The position numbers were made by a program, and so were the translations under genes. This document shows, piece by piece, positions 8,853 through 18,170 of a DNA stretch of 64,000 bases. The notes under the pieces were generated by a model, which was not told the DNA's origin, ran no database searches, and was given only the letters and a program-made list of their open reading frames with translations. This DNA is from Streptomyces sp. NBC_01478 (lineage in GTDB: Bacteria; Actinomycetota; Actinomycetes; Streptomycetales; Streptomycetaceae). How positions within the stretch are numbered: the stretch's first letter is position 1; each line of letters opens with the position of its first letter. Location of the stretch: NCBI RefSeq assembly GCF_036227225.1, contig NZ_CP109444.1, positions 7,173,501-7,237,500 on the forward strand. The letters run 5' to 3'.

Positions 8853-10163
8853 GTGCCAGCAAGTGCAACGCAGACCCTGCGAGTCGCCGTTCTCGCGGAT
8901 TCCGACACCCGGTGGAAATGGGGTTCGCTCACCGCGAACCGCATCGCACCGGCGAATTCGGACATCTCTTTGGACGGATACCTCCTGCGGGGTCGTGCCA
9001 CCCCAACAGCCCGCCAGTTGAAGGAAGTCGGCGTCACCGCCGACTCCCTCCGCGAGGTGACCGCCGTCGAGTTCCTGCGCGCCATGGAGAAGGAGCCGTA
9101 CGACATCCTCGTGCTCTCCCTCGTCGGCGGCGGGGTCCAGGCGATGCTGCACGGCCTGGCCCGCGCCTGGGACGGGCGCACCGAGCGGCCCGTCGTCGTC
9201 ACCGGCTATGTCGGCGTCGTCTACGAGAAGCTCACCGACGGTCTGCTGCTGCGGCACGGCGCGGACCTCGTCCTCGCCAACTCCCGCCAGGACGCGGAGC
9301 GTTTCCGCGCCGTCTACGACGGGGTCGGCGCCGACTCCTCCTCGGTGACCGAGGTCGCCCTGCCGTTCCTCGGCGGGGACACCTACACCGGCGAGAACGA
9401 CCCGTACACAGTGGTCTTCGCGGTGCAGCCCTCGGTGCCCGACAACCGCAGGGACCGCGACTACCTGCTCAACAGGGCGATCCGGCACGCCCGTTTCCAC
9501 CCGAACCGCGAGGTCCTCCTCAAGCTGCGCTCCAAGCCCGGCGAACACACCACGCACATCGAGGAGTTGCCCTACCAGAAGCTGGTCCAGGGCAAGGACC
9601 TCCCCGCCAACTTCAGCCTGGTGTACGGGCACATGGGCGAGGTGCTCGACCGCACCGACCTCCTGGTGACCATCAGCTCGACGGCCGCCCTGGAGTCACT
9701 GCACCGCCGCATCCCCACCGTCGTGCTGACCGACCTGGGAGTGCGCGAGGGGCTCGGCAACCACCACTTCGTGGGCTCCGGGTGCCTCGCCTCCTGGGAC
9801 CAGCTCGACGCCGGGTACAAGCCCGTGCCCGACGCGGAGTGGGTCGCCCGGCAGGGAGTCGCGGCCGACGGCTCGTACGAGACGGCCTTCGACGCGGCCC
9901 GGGAGCGGATCGCCAAGCTGCTGGCCGGCTCCGACATGCCCGCCCTGAAGCCGTACTACACGCCCGAGACCGCCCCCGGCTATCTGCCCGGCATCCTCGC
10001 CCGCCACCACCTCGGCCCGGACGGCACCCCGCTGCCCGGCGCCCCCGCCGCGGACAAGGAGCCGGGCCCCGTCCGGCAGATCGTGCGCCGGGCCGCGCGC
10101 GGCGCCTACCGCCACGGCGTGCAGCGCGTGGCGCCCGTCATCCGCCGGATGGGGGAGCTGTGA
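8853..10163 (+). CDS. Putative glycosyltransferase, DUF6716-like
   Basis: A 436-residue protein that looks like the GT-B-type putative glycosyltransferases annotated as DUF6716 in Streptomyces. It has an N-terminal Rossmann-like part (LRVAVLADSDTRWKWG) and a C-terminal part with LLVTISSTAALESLHR and PTVVLTDLGVREGLGN, as in nucleotide-sugar transferases. The GTG at 8853 is used; a TTG at 8814 is also in frame. It is the first gene of a four-gene run with the CMP-sugar synthetase and synthase, so a role in nonulosonic polymer assembly is inferred from context. Confidence 0.72.
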   Translation: MPASATQTLRVAVLADSDTRWKWGSLTANRIAPANSDISLDGYLLRGRATPTARQLKEVGVTADSLREVTAVEFLRAMEKEPYDILVLSLVGGGVQAMLHGLARAWDGRTERPVVVTGYVGVVYEKLTDGLLLRHGADLVLANSRQDAERFRAVYDGVGADSSSVTEVALPFLGGDTYTGENDPYTVVFAVQPSVPDNRRDRDYLLNRAIRHARFHPNREVLLKLRSKPGEHTTHIEELPYQKLVQGKDLPANFSLVYGHMGEVLDRTDLLVTISSTAALESLHRRIPTVVLTDLGVREGLGNHHFVGSGCLASWDQLDAGYKPVPDAEWVARQGVAADGSYETAFDAARERIAKLLAGSDMPALKPYYTPETAPGYLPGILARHHLGPDGTPLPGAPAADKEPGPVRQIVRRAARGAYRHGVQRVAPVIRRMGEL

Positions 10164-10195
10164 ACGCCAAGATTCCCGCTCAAGGAGTAGAGCCC

Positions 10196-11497
10196 ATGTC
10201 CAACCCGCAAGCGGGCCAAGGCGCTTCGATGCGCCGGGTGCTCGCGGTGATCCCCGCACGCGGCGGCTCCAAGGGCGTCCCCGCCAAGAACCTCGCCCCC
10301 GTCGGCGGCGTCCCGCTGGTGGCCCGCGCCATCCGCGAGTGCCTCGCCTCGCGGCTCGTGACGGACGTCGTCGTCTCCACCGACGACCAGGCCATCGCCG
10401 CCGCCGCCCGCCTGGCCGGCGCCGAGGTCGTGCTGCGGCCCGCCGCCATCGCCGGCGACACGGCGACCTCCGAGGCCGCCGTCCTGCACGCCATGGACGC
10501 CCACGAGGCCCTGCACGGCGCGGCCGTCGACGTGGTCCTGCTCGTGCAGTGCACCAGCCCCTTCATCGTCCGCGAGGACGTCGACGGCATCGTCGGCGCG
10601 ATCGTCGCGAACGGCGCCGACACCGCCCACACCGTCGCCCCCTTCCACGGCTTCGTGTGGCGCGACGCGGACGACGAGGCGACCGCGGTCGTCGAGGCGA
10701 CCGGCACCGGCCAGATCGGCGGCGCCACGAAGGTCGCCAACCCCCCTGTCACCAGCGGCGGTTACGGCGTCAACCACGACAAGTCCTTCCGCCCGCGCCG
10801 CCAGGACCGCCCCCAGGACTTCCTGGAGACCGGCGCCGTCTACGGCATGGACGCGGTCGGCTTCCGCAAGGTCGGCCACCGCTTCTTCGGCCGCACCGAG
10901 CTCGTACGGACCGACCCCGCCCGCGTGTTGGAGATCGACGATCCCCACGAGCTGGCCAGGGCACGGGCGTTGGCCCCCCTCTTCGACGCGGACCGCCCCG
11001 GCTCACTCCCGACCGCAGACGACATCGACGCGGTCGTACTCGACTTCGACGGCACCCAGACCGACGACAGGGTGCTGATCGATTCCGACGGACGGGAGTT
11101 CGTCTCCGTGCACCGCGGAGACGGGCTCGGCATCGCGGCGCTGCGCAAGAGCGGCCTGAAGATGCTCATCCTGTCCTCGGAGCAGAACCCGGTCGTCGCC
11201 GCCCGGGCCCGGAAGCTCCAGCTCCCGGTCCTGCACGGCATCGACCGGAAGGACCTCGCACTCAAGCAGTGGTGCGAGGAGCAGGGCATCGCGCCGGAGC
11301 GCGTGCTCTACGTCGGCAACGACGTCAACGACCTCCCGTGCTTCGCCCTCGTGGGCTGGCCCGTGGCGGTCGCGAGCGCCCACGACGTCGTACGCGGCGC
11401 CGCACGCGCGGTCACCACCGTGCCCGGTGGCGACGGCGCTGTCCGAGAGATCGCCAGCTGGATCCTCGGCCCCTCTCTCGACTCCCTCACCAAGTAA
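10196..11497 (+). CDS. CMP-nonulosonic acid synthetase fused to KdsC-like HAD phosphatase
   Basis: A 433-residue two-domain enzyme. Residues 11-260 are an acylneuraminate cytidylyltransferase: VIPARGGSKGVPAKN holds the CTP loop, and CTSPF and ETGAVYGM are also family motifs. Residues 275-433 are a HAD phosphatase of the KdsC/KDN-9-phosphatase group (VVLDFDGTQTDD, LILSSEQN, YVGNDVNDLPCF). AAGGAG lies 8 bases before the ATG. The fusion links dephosphorylation of the 9-phosphate sugar to CMP activation. No GlcNAc-6-P or UDP-GlcNAc epimerase is nearby, which fits Kdn rather than Neu5Ac; that is inference. Confidence 0.9.
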   Translation: MSNPQAGQGASMRRVLAVIPARGGSKGVPAKNLAPVGGVPLVARAIRECLASRLVTDVVVSTDDQAIAAAARLAGAEVVLRPAAIAGDTATSEAAVLHAMDAHEALHGAAVDVVLLVQCTSPFIVREDVDGIVGAIVANGADTAHTVAPFHGFVWRDADDEATAVVEATGTGQIGGATKVANPPVTSGGYGVNHDKSFRPRRQDRPQDFLETGAVYGMDAVGFRKVGHRFFGRTELVRTDPARVLEIDDPHELARARALAPLFDADRPGSLPTADDIDAVVLDFDGTQTDDRVLIDSDGREFVSVHRGDGLGIAALRKSGLKMLILSSEQNPVVAARARKLQLPVLHGIDRKDLALKQWCEEQGIAPERVLYVGNDVNDLPCFALVGWPVAVASAHDVVRGAARAVTTVPGGDGAVREIASWILGPSLDSLTK

Positions 11498-11511
11498 GGA
11501 AACCCGCTGTC

Positions 11512-12450
11512 ATGAGCAACAACTCCCGTCTGCGCCAGTTCGGTTCGAAGACCGCAGGACCCGGCCACCCCGTCTACGTCGTCGGTGAGATCGGCATCAA
11601 CCACAACGGTGAGCTGGAGAACGCCTTCAAGCTGATCGACGCCGCCGCCGAAGCCGGCTGCGACGCCGTCAAGTTCCAGAAGCGCACCCCGGAGATCTGC
11701 ACCCCGCGCGACCAGTGGGACATCGAGCGCGACACCCCCTGGGGCCGCATGACCTACATCGACTACCGCCACCGCGTGGAGTTCGGCGAGGACGAGTACC
11801 GCCAGATCGACGAGTACGCCAAGAGCAAGAACATCGACTGGTTCGCCTCCCCGTGGGACACCGAGGCCGTCGCCTTCCTGGAGAAGTTCGACGTCCCGGC
11901 CCACAAGGTCGCCTCCGCCTCCCTCACGGACGACGAGCTGCTCCGCTCGCTGCGCGCGACCGGCCGCACGGTCATCCTCTCCACCGGCATGTCGACCCCG
12001 AAGCAGATCCGCCACGCGGTCGAGGTCCTCGGCAGCGACAACATCCTGATGTGCCACGCCACGTCGACCTACCCGGCGGTGGCCGAGGAGCTCAACCTCC
12101 GCGTCATCAACACCCTCCAGGCCGAGTTCCCGAACGTGCCGATCGGCTACTCCGGTCACGAGACGGGCCTGCAGACCACCCTCGCCGCGGTCGCCCTCGG
12201 CGCCACCTTCGTCGAGCGTCACATCACCCTCGACCGCGCCATGTGGGGCTCGGACCAGGCGGCCTCCGTCGAGCCGCAGGGCCTGACCCGCCTCGTCCGC
12301 GACATCCGCACCATCGAGGCCTCCCTCGGCGACGGCGTCAAGAAGGTCTACGAGTCGGAGCTCGGCCCGATGAAGAAGCTCCGTCGCGTCAACGGCGTCG
12401 TCGCCGAGGCGGAGATCGCCGCGGCCGCGGGCGAGCCGGTCTCGGTCTGA
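11512..12450 (+). CDS. NeuB-type nonulosonic acid (Kdn/sialic) synthase, short form
   Basis: A 312-residue PEP-condensing synthase with a TIM-barrel NeuB domain. Visible motifs are GEIGINHNGE, AVKFQKRTPE, SPWDTEAVAFLE, STGMST, CHATSTYP and GYSGHETGL. Usual NeuB proteins are about 340-360 residues with a C-terminal SAF antifreeze-like domain that closes the active site of the partner subunit; here only a stub remains after KKLRRVNGVVAE. It sits 14 bases after the CMP synthetase/phosphatase and makes its substrate. Kdn-9-phosphate from mannose-6-phosphate is the likeliest product. Confidence 0.9.
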   Translation: MSNNSRLRQFGSKTAGPGHPVYVVGEIGINHNGELENAFKLIDAAAEAGCDAVKFQKRTPEICTPRDQWDIERDTPWGRMTYIDYRHRVEFGEDEYRQIDEYAKSKNIDWFASPWDTEAVAFLEKFDVPAHKVASASLTDDELLRSLRATGRTVILSTGMSTPKQIRHAVEVLGSDNILMCHATSTYPAVAEELNLRVINTLQAEFPNVPIGYSGHETGLQTTLAAVALGATFVERHITLDRAMWGSDQAASVEPQGLTRLVRDIRTIEASLGDGVKKVYESELGPMKKLRRVNGVVAEAEIAAAAGEPVSV

Positions 12451-12504
12451 GTTTGAGCCATTAAGCGCCAGCGTCACTTACGGTCACGGGACGGTCGTAC
12501 GACA

Positions 12505-13593
12505 ATGAGCCCCCACGCCGGCAAAGCCGGTCTCACCCCCCACACTCTCGCGTTCGTGGAGAGTCCGGTACAGCTTCTGAACGTGCTGGAGTGGGCGCAC
12601 CTGCGTGCGCCCCGAGCCGAGGAGGCACCCGGCGGGGGGCTCACCCTCGTGGTCCTGTCGCCGACCGACCCGATGACCCGCGGCCAACTGCGCCGCATGG
12701 CCGACCTCGCCCGCGACGAAGGCCACACCGTGCGCTGGGAGGAGGCGCGGGGCGGACCCCTGGCCCCCTTCCAGACCATCGGCGGCCTGGCCCGGCTCCT
12801 CCGCCGGGCGGACCGGATCGTCATGGGCGACCCGTTCTCGCGGTATGTGCAGTTGTTGCTCACGATCACCAGGGCACGCGACCTGGTCGTGGTCGACGAC
12901 GGCACCGCCACGATGGAGTTCGTCGCCCAACTCGCCAGCGGCGAACGCCTGGTGCGCTGGCACCGCAAGGGCGGCCGCCCCGGCCCCCGCGACCTGATCT
13001 TCGCCCCGGTCTCCTCGGCGGCCCGCCGCCGCCTCACCCCGAGCGCCCGCCGCACGGTGGAGATCTTCTCGTCCATGCCGATCGAGACGACCCCGGAGGG
13101 CGTCACGATCACGGCCAACGCCTTCGCCTGGACCCGCGCCACCTTCGGCCCGCCCCGCATCACCAAGGGCGCCGACATGGTCGGCACATCCCTGGTGGAA
13201 ACGGGCGTGGTCGACAACGACCGCTACCTGGAGGCGGTCGCCACCCTCGCCAAGGCCCACGGCGCGACCCGCTACTTCGCCCACCGCCGCGAGAGCACGG
13301 AGAAACTCCACCGGCTGGCGGTGGAGACGGGCCTGGAGATCGTCCGCCCGGACCTTCCCCTTGAACTGATCGCCCGCCGCGGCCCCATCGGCCGTACGAT
13401 CCTCAGCTTCCCCTCGACCGTCGTCCACACCTTGCCGCTGGCCCTGGTCGGCACGGAGGTCCGGGTCGCGGTGTGCGACATCGACCCCGCGTGGCTGACG
13501 GAGAACGCCTCGCCTCGCGCGCAGGGGTTCCTGTCGGGGGTCACGGGGACGGCGCGGGATGTGCATCGGCTGTCGGCGGTGACGGTGGCGTAG
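12505..13593 (+). CDS. GT52/sialyltransferase-like protein
   Basis: A 362-residue protein. The start (TLAFVESPVQLLNVLEWAH) resembles the SPxQ-type N-terminus of GT52 and related sialyltransferases. VVVDDGTATMEF, YFAHRRESTEKL and the LSFPSTVVHTLPLAL block are in the expected order for a CMP-sugar GT-B fold. It ends the cluster after NeuB, so use of CMP-Kdn is likely. Weak similarity by eye; a different GT-B family is possible. Confidence 0.65.
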   Translation: MSPHAGKAGLTPHTLAFVESPVQLLNVLEWAHLRAPRAEEAPGGGLTLVVLSPTDPMTRGQLRRMADLARDEGHTVRWEEARGGPLAPFQTIGGLARLLRRADRIVMGDPFSRYVQLLLTITRARDLVVVDDGTATMEFVAQLASGERLVRWHRKGGRPGPRDLIFAPVSSAARRRLTPSARRTVEIFSSMPIETTPEGVTITANAFAWTRATFGPPRITKGADMVGTSLVETGVVDNDRYLEAVATLAKAHGATRYFAHRRESTEKLHRLAVETGLEIVRPDLPLELIARRGPIGRTILSFPSTVVHTLPLALVGTEVRVAVCDIDPAWLTENASPRAQGFLSGVTGTARDVHRLSAVTVA

Positions 13594-13630
13594 GACGGCC
13601 GGGGCGGGGGCGGCCTGTCACGCTCAAGGC

Positions 13631-14488
13631 GTGCAACCACAACCAGGAATCGCGCCTACGACCCCGCCCACCGCCGGCACCCTGTTCGCCGCCCTGTACG
13701 GCGAACTCACCCCGCACGCCTGGCACGACCCCGACTCCGAGCACGACGCGTATCAACTGTTCCACCGGCGCTCGCTCGCCATGGGCTGGCTGGAGGACCG
13801 GGCGGTCCTGACCTCGGGGCGCACCGGCGAGGAGCGTCCGGTCGGCGGCCCGGGACTCTGGGCCATGAACGACGCCGGTTGGGCCCACCCCGGGGCCGCG
13901 CCCGACGCGGGACTGGTCTCCTGGTTCCAGGTAGAGGCCGGTCCTGTGACGGCCGAACGGCCGCTCCCCGTCCAGCCGTTCCTCCGCTGCGCCCAGGACG
14001 TGACGGCACGGATCGGCACGGTACGGCTCTCCGCCGTGCAGGTGCTGTTGCCGGTCCAGGGAATCGATCCCGGCACCCGGCCGCCCTACGCTGCCGTACC
14101 GTCCCTCCTCACCACCGAGTGGTTCGGCGAGCGCGACCCGGCGGCCAGGACCCCGGTGGACGTCCGCGTCAACAGCGGACGCGATCCGGTGATCCCGGCC
14201 GTCGCGCGTCAACTCGCCCAGGATCTGCGGGACTTGAACCAGGACGTGTTCACGTGCGGGGATCACGACGTCGCCGCGCCGGGCGATGTCCTTCCGCCGC
14301 TGTTCCACGACAGCTTTTGGAACGGGCCGCCCCTGCACGGCATGACACTGCGCGGGGATCTCGCCGAGTGGTCCTGCGACGCGATCGGATGGCTGGCCGC
14401 TACCGTCGCCGACTGTGCCGCCCGGCTCGGGGTGCGGTCACCCCTGCTCCTTACCGTCACCGCTCATTCGGAAGCGGAAGGCTTGTGA
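13631..14488 (+). CDS. Hypothetical protein
   Basis: A 285-residue soluble protein from a GTG start, with no signal peptide or membrane segment and no family that I recognise. Codon use is normal for the neighbourhood. Its last 25 bases overlap the convergent methyltransferase gene. Confidence 0.6.
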   Translation: MQPQPGIAPTTPPTAGTLFAALYGELTPHAWHDPDSEHDAYQLFHRRSLAMGWLEDRAVLTSGRTGEERPVGGPGLWAMNDAGWAHPGAAPDAGLVSWFQVEAGPVTAERPLPVQPFLRCAQDVTARIGTVRLSAVQVLLPVQGIDPGTRPPYAAVPSLLTTEWFGERDPAARTPVDVRVNSGRDPVIPAVARQLAQDLRDLNQDVFTCGDHDVAAPGDVLPPLFHDSFWNGPPLHGMTLRGDLAEWSCDAIGWLAATVADCAARLGVRSPLLLTVTAHSEAEGL

Positions 14489-15144
14489 GCCAGAATGAAG
14501 GCGCGGCCCAACCTCTGCTGGCCCGTGGGCTCCACGCGGGCCTGTGCGGCGAGGGTCAGGCCCGCCTCCGTGAGGTGTGCGGCGATCTGGGCCGGGGTGC
14601 GGAAGTAGTAGTCGAGCGCGATGTCCTGGCCGTAGCGCTCGGTCATGTGGATGTGCTCGCCCTCCGAGGCCTGGAAGGCGAGCAGGACCTGGCCGCCCGG
14701 CCGCAGGACCCGGTGGAACTCGGCGAAGACGTCCGGCAGGCGGTCGTCCGGGATGTGGATCGTCGAGTAGAGGGCGATCACACCGCCGAGGGTCTCGTCC
14801 GGTACGTCCAGGGCGGTCATCGAGCCCACCTCGAACCGGAGTTGGGGATGCGCCTCGCGGGCCAGCGCCACCATGTGCGGGGAGAGGTCGATGCCGAAGG
14901 CCGGGACGCCGAGGGCGTTCAGGCGCGCCGTCACATAGCCGGGGCCGCTGCCGACGTCGGCCACCGGTGCCTTGTCCGCCGCCGTACGGACGAGCTCGGC
15001 GAAGGCGGCCAGCAGGGCGGTTTCGAGGGGGCCCGCGCCCAGGCCGTCGGGGTGCTCGGCGCTGTACGCGGGGGCGATCGTGTCGTAGGAGGAGCGGGTG
15101 GCCTCTATGAAGTCCGCGGTCGCAGCCGCGTTCGGGTCGGTCAC
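14464..15144 (-). CDS. Class I SAM-dependent methyltransferase
   Basis: A 226-residue methyltransferase. VADVGSGPGYVTARL is motif I, FGIDLSPHMVALARE is motif II and FHRVLRPGGQVLLAFQ is the post-motif region (Methyltransf_11/25 type). GTG 15144 is chosen since it begins shortly before the helix leading into the domain; the open frame continues upstream to 15276 but that stretch is AT-richer promoter-like sequence. Substrate unknown. Confidence 0.85.
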   Translation of the reverse strand: MTDPNAAATADFIEATRSSYDTIAPAYSAEHPDGLGAGPLETALLAAFAELVRTAADKAPVADVGSGPGYVTARLNALGVPAFGIDLSPHMVALAREAHPQLRFEVGSMTALDVPDETLGGVIALYSTIHIPDDRLPDVFAEFHRVLRPGGQVLLAFQASEGEHIHMTERYGQDIALDYYFRTPAQIAAHLTEAGLTLAAQARVEPTGQQRLGRAFILAHKPSASE

Positions 15145-15383
15145 GTCGGCGGACCCTACCAAGGACACACTGCGTAGCCGTAGCGTCGCGTGGCGGTGAG
15201 GATTCCGCGATACGGACGGTTCAAGCTGTGCTGTGGTGAGGCGTGGTATCCCAGAAGAAGCGGGAAGTTTACCCATCCCAGCAAGCAGCTATGCGGCCGG
15301 CGGTCAGATTTTCTTCGACTAACGGGTTGAACTTTTGTTGATCGAGGGTCAGTTGACCACCCGGGCGCCCTACCCTTCAGAGG

Positions 15384-16625
15384 GTGAAGCAATTGAAGTC
15401 ACCAGAGTCCGAGGCAGAGTCCGAGGTCGAATCCGTCGGGAATGTGCTTTCGGGCACCCTGCCGGAGGACCTGCGTGCCGAACTCGTCGCCTTCCGGCGC
15501 GACTTGCACATGCACCCCGAGCTGGGCAACCAGGAGTTCCGGACCACCGCCGCGATCAAGGCCCGGCTGGAACAGGCCGGTCTCCAGCCGCGCGTCCTCG
15601 CCATCGGGACCGGGCTCGTCTGTGACATCGGCCCCCGCGACACCGCCGTACCCATGCTCGCGCTGCGCGCCGACATCGACGCCCTGCCCATCCCGGACAC
15701 GAAGAGTGACTGCGCGTACCGCTCCACCGTGCCCGACCGGGCCCACGCCTGCGGCCACGACATCCACACCACCGTGGTGCTCGGCGCCGGCCTCGTGCTC
15801 GCCAGGCTGCACGAACAGGGACTGCTGCCGCGGGCCGTACGGCTGCTCTTCCAGCCCGCCGAGGAGGTCCTGCCCGGCGGCGCGGCCGACGCCATCGAGT
15901 GCGGGGTGCTGGACGGGGTGGGGCGGATCATCGCCGTGCACTGCGACCCCAAGGTGGACAGCGGGCGGATCGGGCTGCGGGTCGGTCCCATCACCTCGGC
16001 CTGCGACCGGCTGGAGGTCTCCCTGGACGGCCCCGGCGGGCACACCGCCCGGCCGCACCTCACCACCGACCTGGTGACCGCCGCCGCCCGGGTCGCCACC
16101 GACGTGCCCGCCCTCGTCGCCCGCCGGATGGACGCGCGCAGCGGGGTCTCCGTGACCTGGGGGCGGATCGAGTCGGGGCACGCGCCCAACGTCATCCCGC
16201 AGCACGCCGAGCTGTCGGGCACCGTACGGTGTCTCGATCTCGACGCCTGGCGGCAGGCGCCCGACGTCGTGCACGCGGCGATCGACGAGGTCGCCGGGCT
16301 GTACCGGGCCAAGTCCGCGATCAACTACGTGCGCGGGGTGCCGCCCGTGGTCAACGACGTGCTCGTCACCGAGCTGCTGCGGGACGCGATGATCGCGCGG
16401 CGCGGGCCCCTCTCCGTCGAGGACACCGAACAGAGCCTGGGCGGCGAGGACTTCTCCTGGTACCTGGAGCACGTGCCCGGCGCCATGGCCCGGCTCGGCG
16501 TGCGGACCCCGGGGGAGCGGACCGTGCGCGACCTCCACCAGGGCGACTTCGACGCCGACGAGTCCGCGATCACGGTCGGCGTGGAGCTGTTCACCGCCGC
16601 CGCGCTGATCGACGCCGCGCTCTGA
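15384..16625 (+). CDS. M20 family amidohydrolase
   Basis: A 413-residue metallo-amidohydrolase of the IAA-amino acid/N-acyl-amino acid hydrolase group (M20D). FRRDLHMHPELGNQE lies near the start, then HACGHDIHTTVVL (metal H and D), PAEEVLPGGA, the dimerisation domain with GGHTARPH, and GGEDFSWYLE near the end. It removes an acyl group from an amino acid or peptide-like substrate. GTG start at 15384; the upstream gap holds the most AT-rich stretch nearby (15300-15350), a probable promoter. Confidence 0.9.
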   Translation: MKQLKSPESEAESEVESVGNVLSGTLPEDLRAELVAFRRDLHMHPELGNQEFRTTAAIKARLEQAGLQPRVLAIGTGLVCDIGPRDTAVPMLALRADIDALPIPDTKSDCAYRSTVPDRAHACGHDIHTTVVLGAGLVLARLHEQGLLPRAVRLLFQPAEEVLPGGAADAIECGVLDGVGRIIAVHCDPKVDSGRIGLRVGPITSACDRLEVSLDGPGGHTARPHLTTDLVTAAARVATDVPALVARRMDARSGVSVTWGRIESGHAPNVIPQHAELSGTVRCLDLDAWRQAPDVVHAAIDEVAGLYRAKSAINYVRGVPPVVNDVLVTELLRDAMIARRGPLSVEDTEQSLGGEDFSWYLEHVPGAMARLGVRTPGERTVRDLHQGDFDADESAITVGVELFTAAALIDAAL

Positions 16626-16630
16626 ACGGG

Positions 16631-16673
16631 AAGGGGACGTGGGAGTGCCCGTTCGGTACCCCTACGTCCCCTT
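16631..16673. terminator. Terminator hairpin after amidohydrolase
   Basis: Arms AAGGGGACGT (16631-16640) and ACGTCCCCTT (16664-16673), extended inward by GGG/CCC. It lies 6 bases after the stop codon. Confidence 0.7.
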
Positions 16674-16763
16674 GTGTCACCCGGGTGTAACCACCGGCGC
16701 GTGAACGTAACGCGGCGGCGGCACGATCCGGTAACGGCAAGGAGAAACCCCGTTCCCCTCCTC

Positions 16764-16778
16764 GTCTACGCGCGTTAC
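16764..16778. promoter_or_regulatory. Nucleoside-regulon operator (variant form), BMP gene 1
   Basis: GTCTACGCGCGTTAC, identical to the site at 18102-18116 and close to CTACGCGCGTAG found before four other nucleoside genes. It lies 81 bp upstream of the start codon. Confidence 0.7.
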
Positions 16779-16859
16779 TGTGCGCGGAAATCGCCACAGT
16801 GGCGGCGGCTTGGGGAAGCGGTCCGATAACGGTGCCGTGGGGACGAAGGAGTGCTTGCT

Positions 16860-17942
16860 GTGCGTCAGACATCTCGGAGGACGAAGTTCTCCCAAGCAGC
16901 GGTGGCCGTCACGGTCATCGCCCTCGCGGCCACCGCCTGCGGTAGCTCCAGCAAGGATGCCGACAAGGCCACCGACAGTTCGTCGTCCTCGTCCGGCAAG
17001 TACACCGGCAAGGGCATCGGCCTCGCCTACGACGTCGGCGGCAAGGGCGACCAGTCCTTCAACGACGCGGCCTACGCCGGTCTCCAGAAGGCCGAGAAGG
17101 AGTTCAACATCTCCGGCCGCGACATCGAGCCGCAGGACAACGAGTCCGACGCGGACAAGGTGCAGCGCCTGGAGAGCCTGGCCACGGCCGGCTACAACCC
17201 GGTGATCGGTGTCGGCTTCGCCTACGCCCCCGCCGTCAAGGAAGCCGCCGCGAAGTTCCCGAACATCACGTTCGGCATCATCGACGACGAGCAGGACAAG
17301 GCCGCCAACGTGGCCGACCTCGTCTTCCACGAGGAGCAGTCCTCCTACCTCGCGGGCGTCGCCGCGGCCAAGGCGACGAAGAAGAACCACATCGGCTTCA
17401 TCGGCGGCGTGGACGTCCCCCTCATCCACAAGTTTGAGGCGGGCTTCGACCAGGGCGCCAAGTCCGTCAACCCGAGCATCAAGATCGAGTCGCAGTACCT
17501 GACGCAGACCGCGGCCCAGGGCGGCTTCTCCAGCCCCGACAAGGGCAAGGACGCGGCGAGCGGCCAGATCGACGCGGGCGCGGACGTCATCTACGCCGCC
17601 GCCGGTCTGTCCGGCCAGGGCGTCATCTCCGAGGCCTCTGCCAAGGGCATCTGGGCCATCGGTGTGGACTCCGACCAGTACGAGCAGGCGGCGCTCGCCA
17701 AGTACAAGGACGCCATCCTCGGCTCGGCACTGAAGAACGTCGGCGGCGCCGTCTACGACCTGGTGAAGTCGGTCTACGAGGGCAAGCCCAAGACCGGCGT
17801 GGTCCGCTACGGCCTCGACAACGACGGCGTCGGCTTCTCCGACACCAACCCGAAGTACAAGGCCATGACGGCCGCCGTCGCCGCGGTGGACAAGGCGAAG
17901 GCGGACATCATCGCCGGCAAGATCACCGTCAACACCAAGTAG
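16860..17942 (+). CDS. BmpA/PnrA-type nucleoside-binding lipoprotein 1
   Basis: A 360-residue lipoprotein, the extracellular binding subunit of a nucleoside ABC importer. The signal peptide ends in lipobox LAATAC (Cys near residue 26), followed by a Ser-rich linker. The BMP domain starts KGIGLAYDVGGKGDQSFND. AAGGAG at 16846-16851 sits 8 bases before the GTG at 16860. A near copy lies at 18171 and the ABC ATPase and permeases follow at 19.4-23.6 kb. An 18-bp terminator follows the gene, so it is made as its own message and can be in excess over the membrane parts. Confidence 0.92.
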   Translation: MRQTSRRTKFSQAAVAVTVIALAATACGSSSKDADKATDSSSSSSGKYTGKGIGLAYDVGGKGDQSFNDAAYAGLQKAEKEFNISGRDIEPQDNESDADKVQRLESLATAGYNPVIGVGFAYAPAVKEAAAKFPNITFGIIDDEQDKAANVADLVFHEEQSSYLAGVAAAKATKKNHIGFIGGVDVPLIHKFEAGFDQGAKSVNPSIKIESQYLTQTAAQGGFSSPDKGKDAASGQIDAGADVIYAAAGLSGQGVISEASAKGIWAIGVDSDQYEQAALAKYKDAILGSALKNVGGAVYDLVKSVYEGKPKTGVVRYGLDNDGVGFSDTNPKYKAMTAAVAAVDKAKADIIAGKITVNTK

Positions 17943-17992
17943 TACGACCCGCCACGACCAGGGTCTACGACTAGGCCCTACGGGCATCGTTG

Positions 17993-18033
17993 CAGCCTGG
18001 CGCCCCTTGCCTCCCGCAAGGGGCGCCAGGCTG
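17993..18033. terminator. Strong terminator hairpin
   Basis: Perfect 18-bp stem (17993-18010 with 18016-18033) with a CTCCC loop, between the two BMP lipoprotein genes. Confidence 0.9.
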
Positions 18034-18101
18034 TCCGTACGCTGGCCACCATCTGTGGCCACAGCTCTATAACGGACCGGACAGATGGGGTTTTCCGTCT
18101 G

Positions 18102-18116
18102 GTCTACGCGCGTTAC
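18102..18116. promoter_or_regulatory. Nucleoside-regulon operator (variant form), BMP gene 2
   Basis: GTCTACGCGCGTTAC, 54 bp before the start codon. The 20 or so bases after it (TGCGGCGGAA-like) also resemble the copy before BMP gene 1, so the promoter was duplicated with the gene. Confidence 0.7.
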
Positions 18117-18170
18117 GCTGCGGCGGAACCAGCGCCTGGTTTGGGCGCTTGCACGAAGGAGTCTCGTTCC

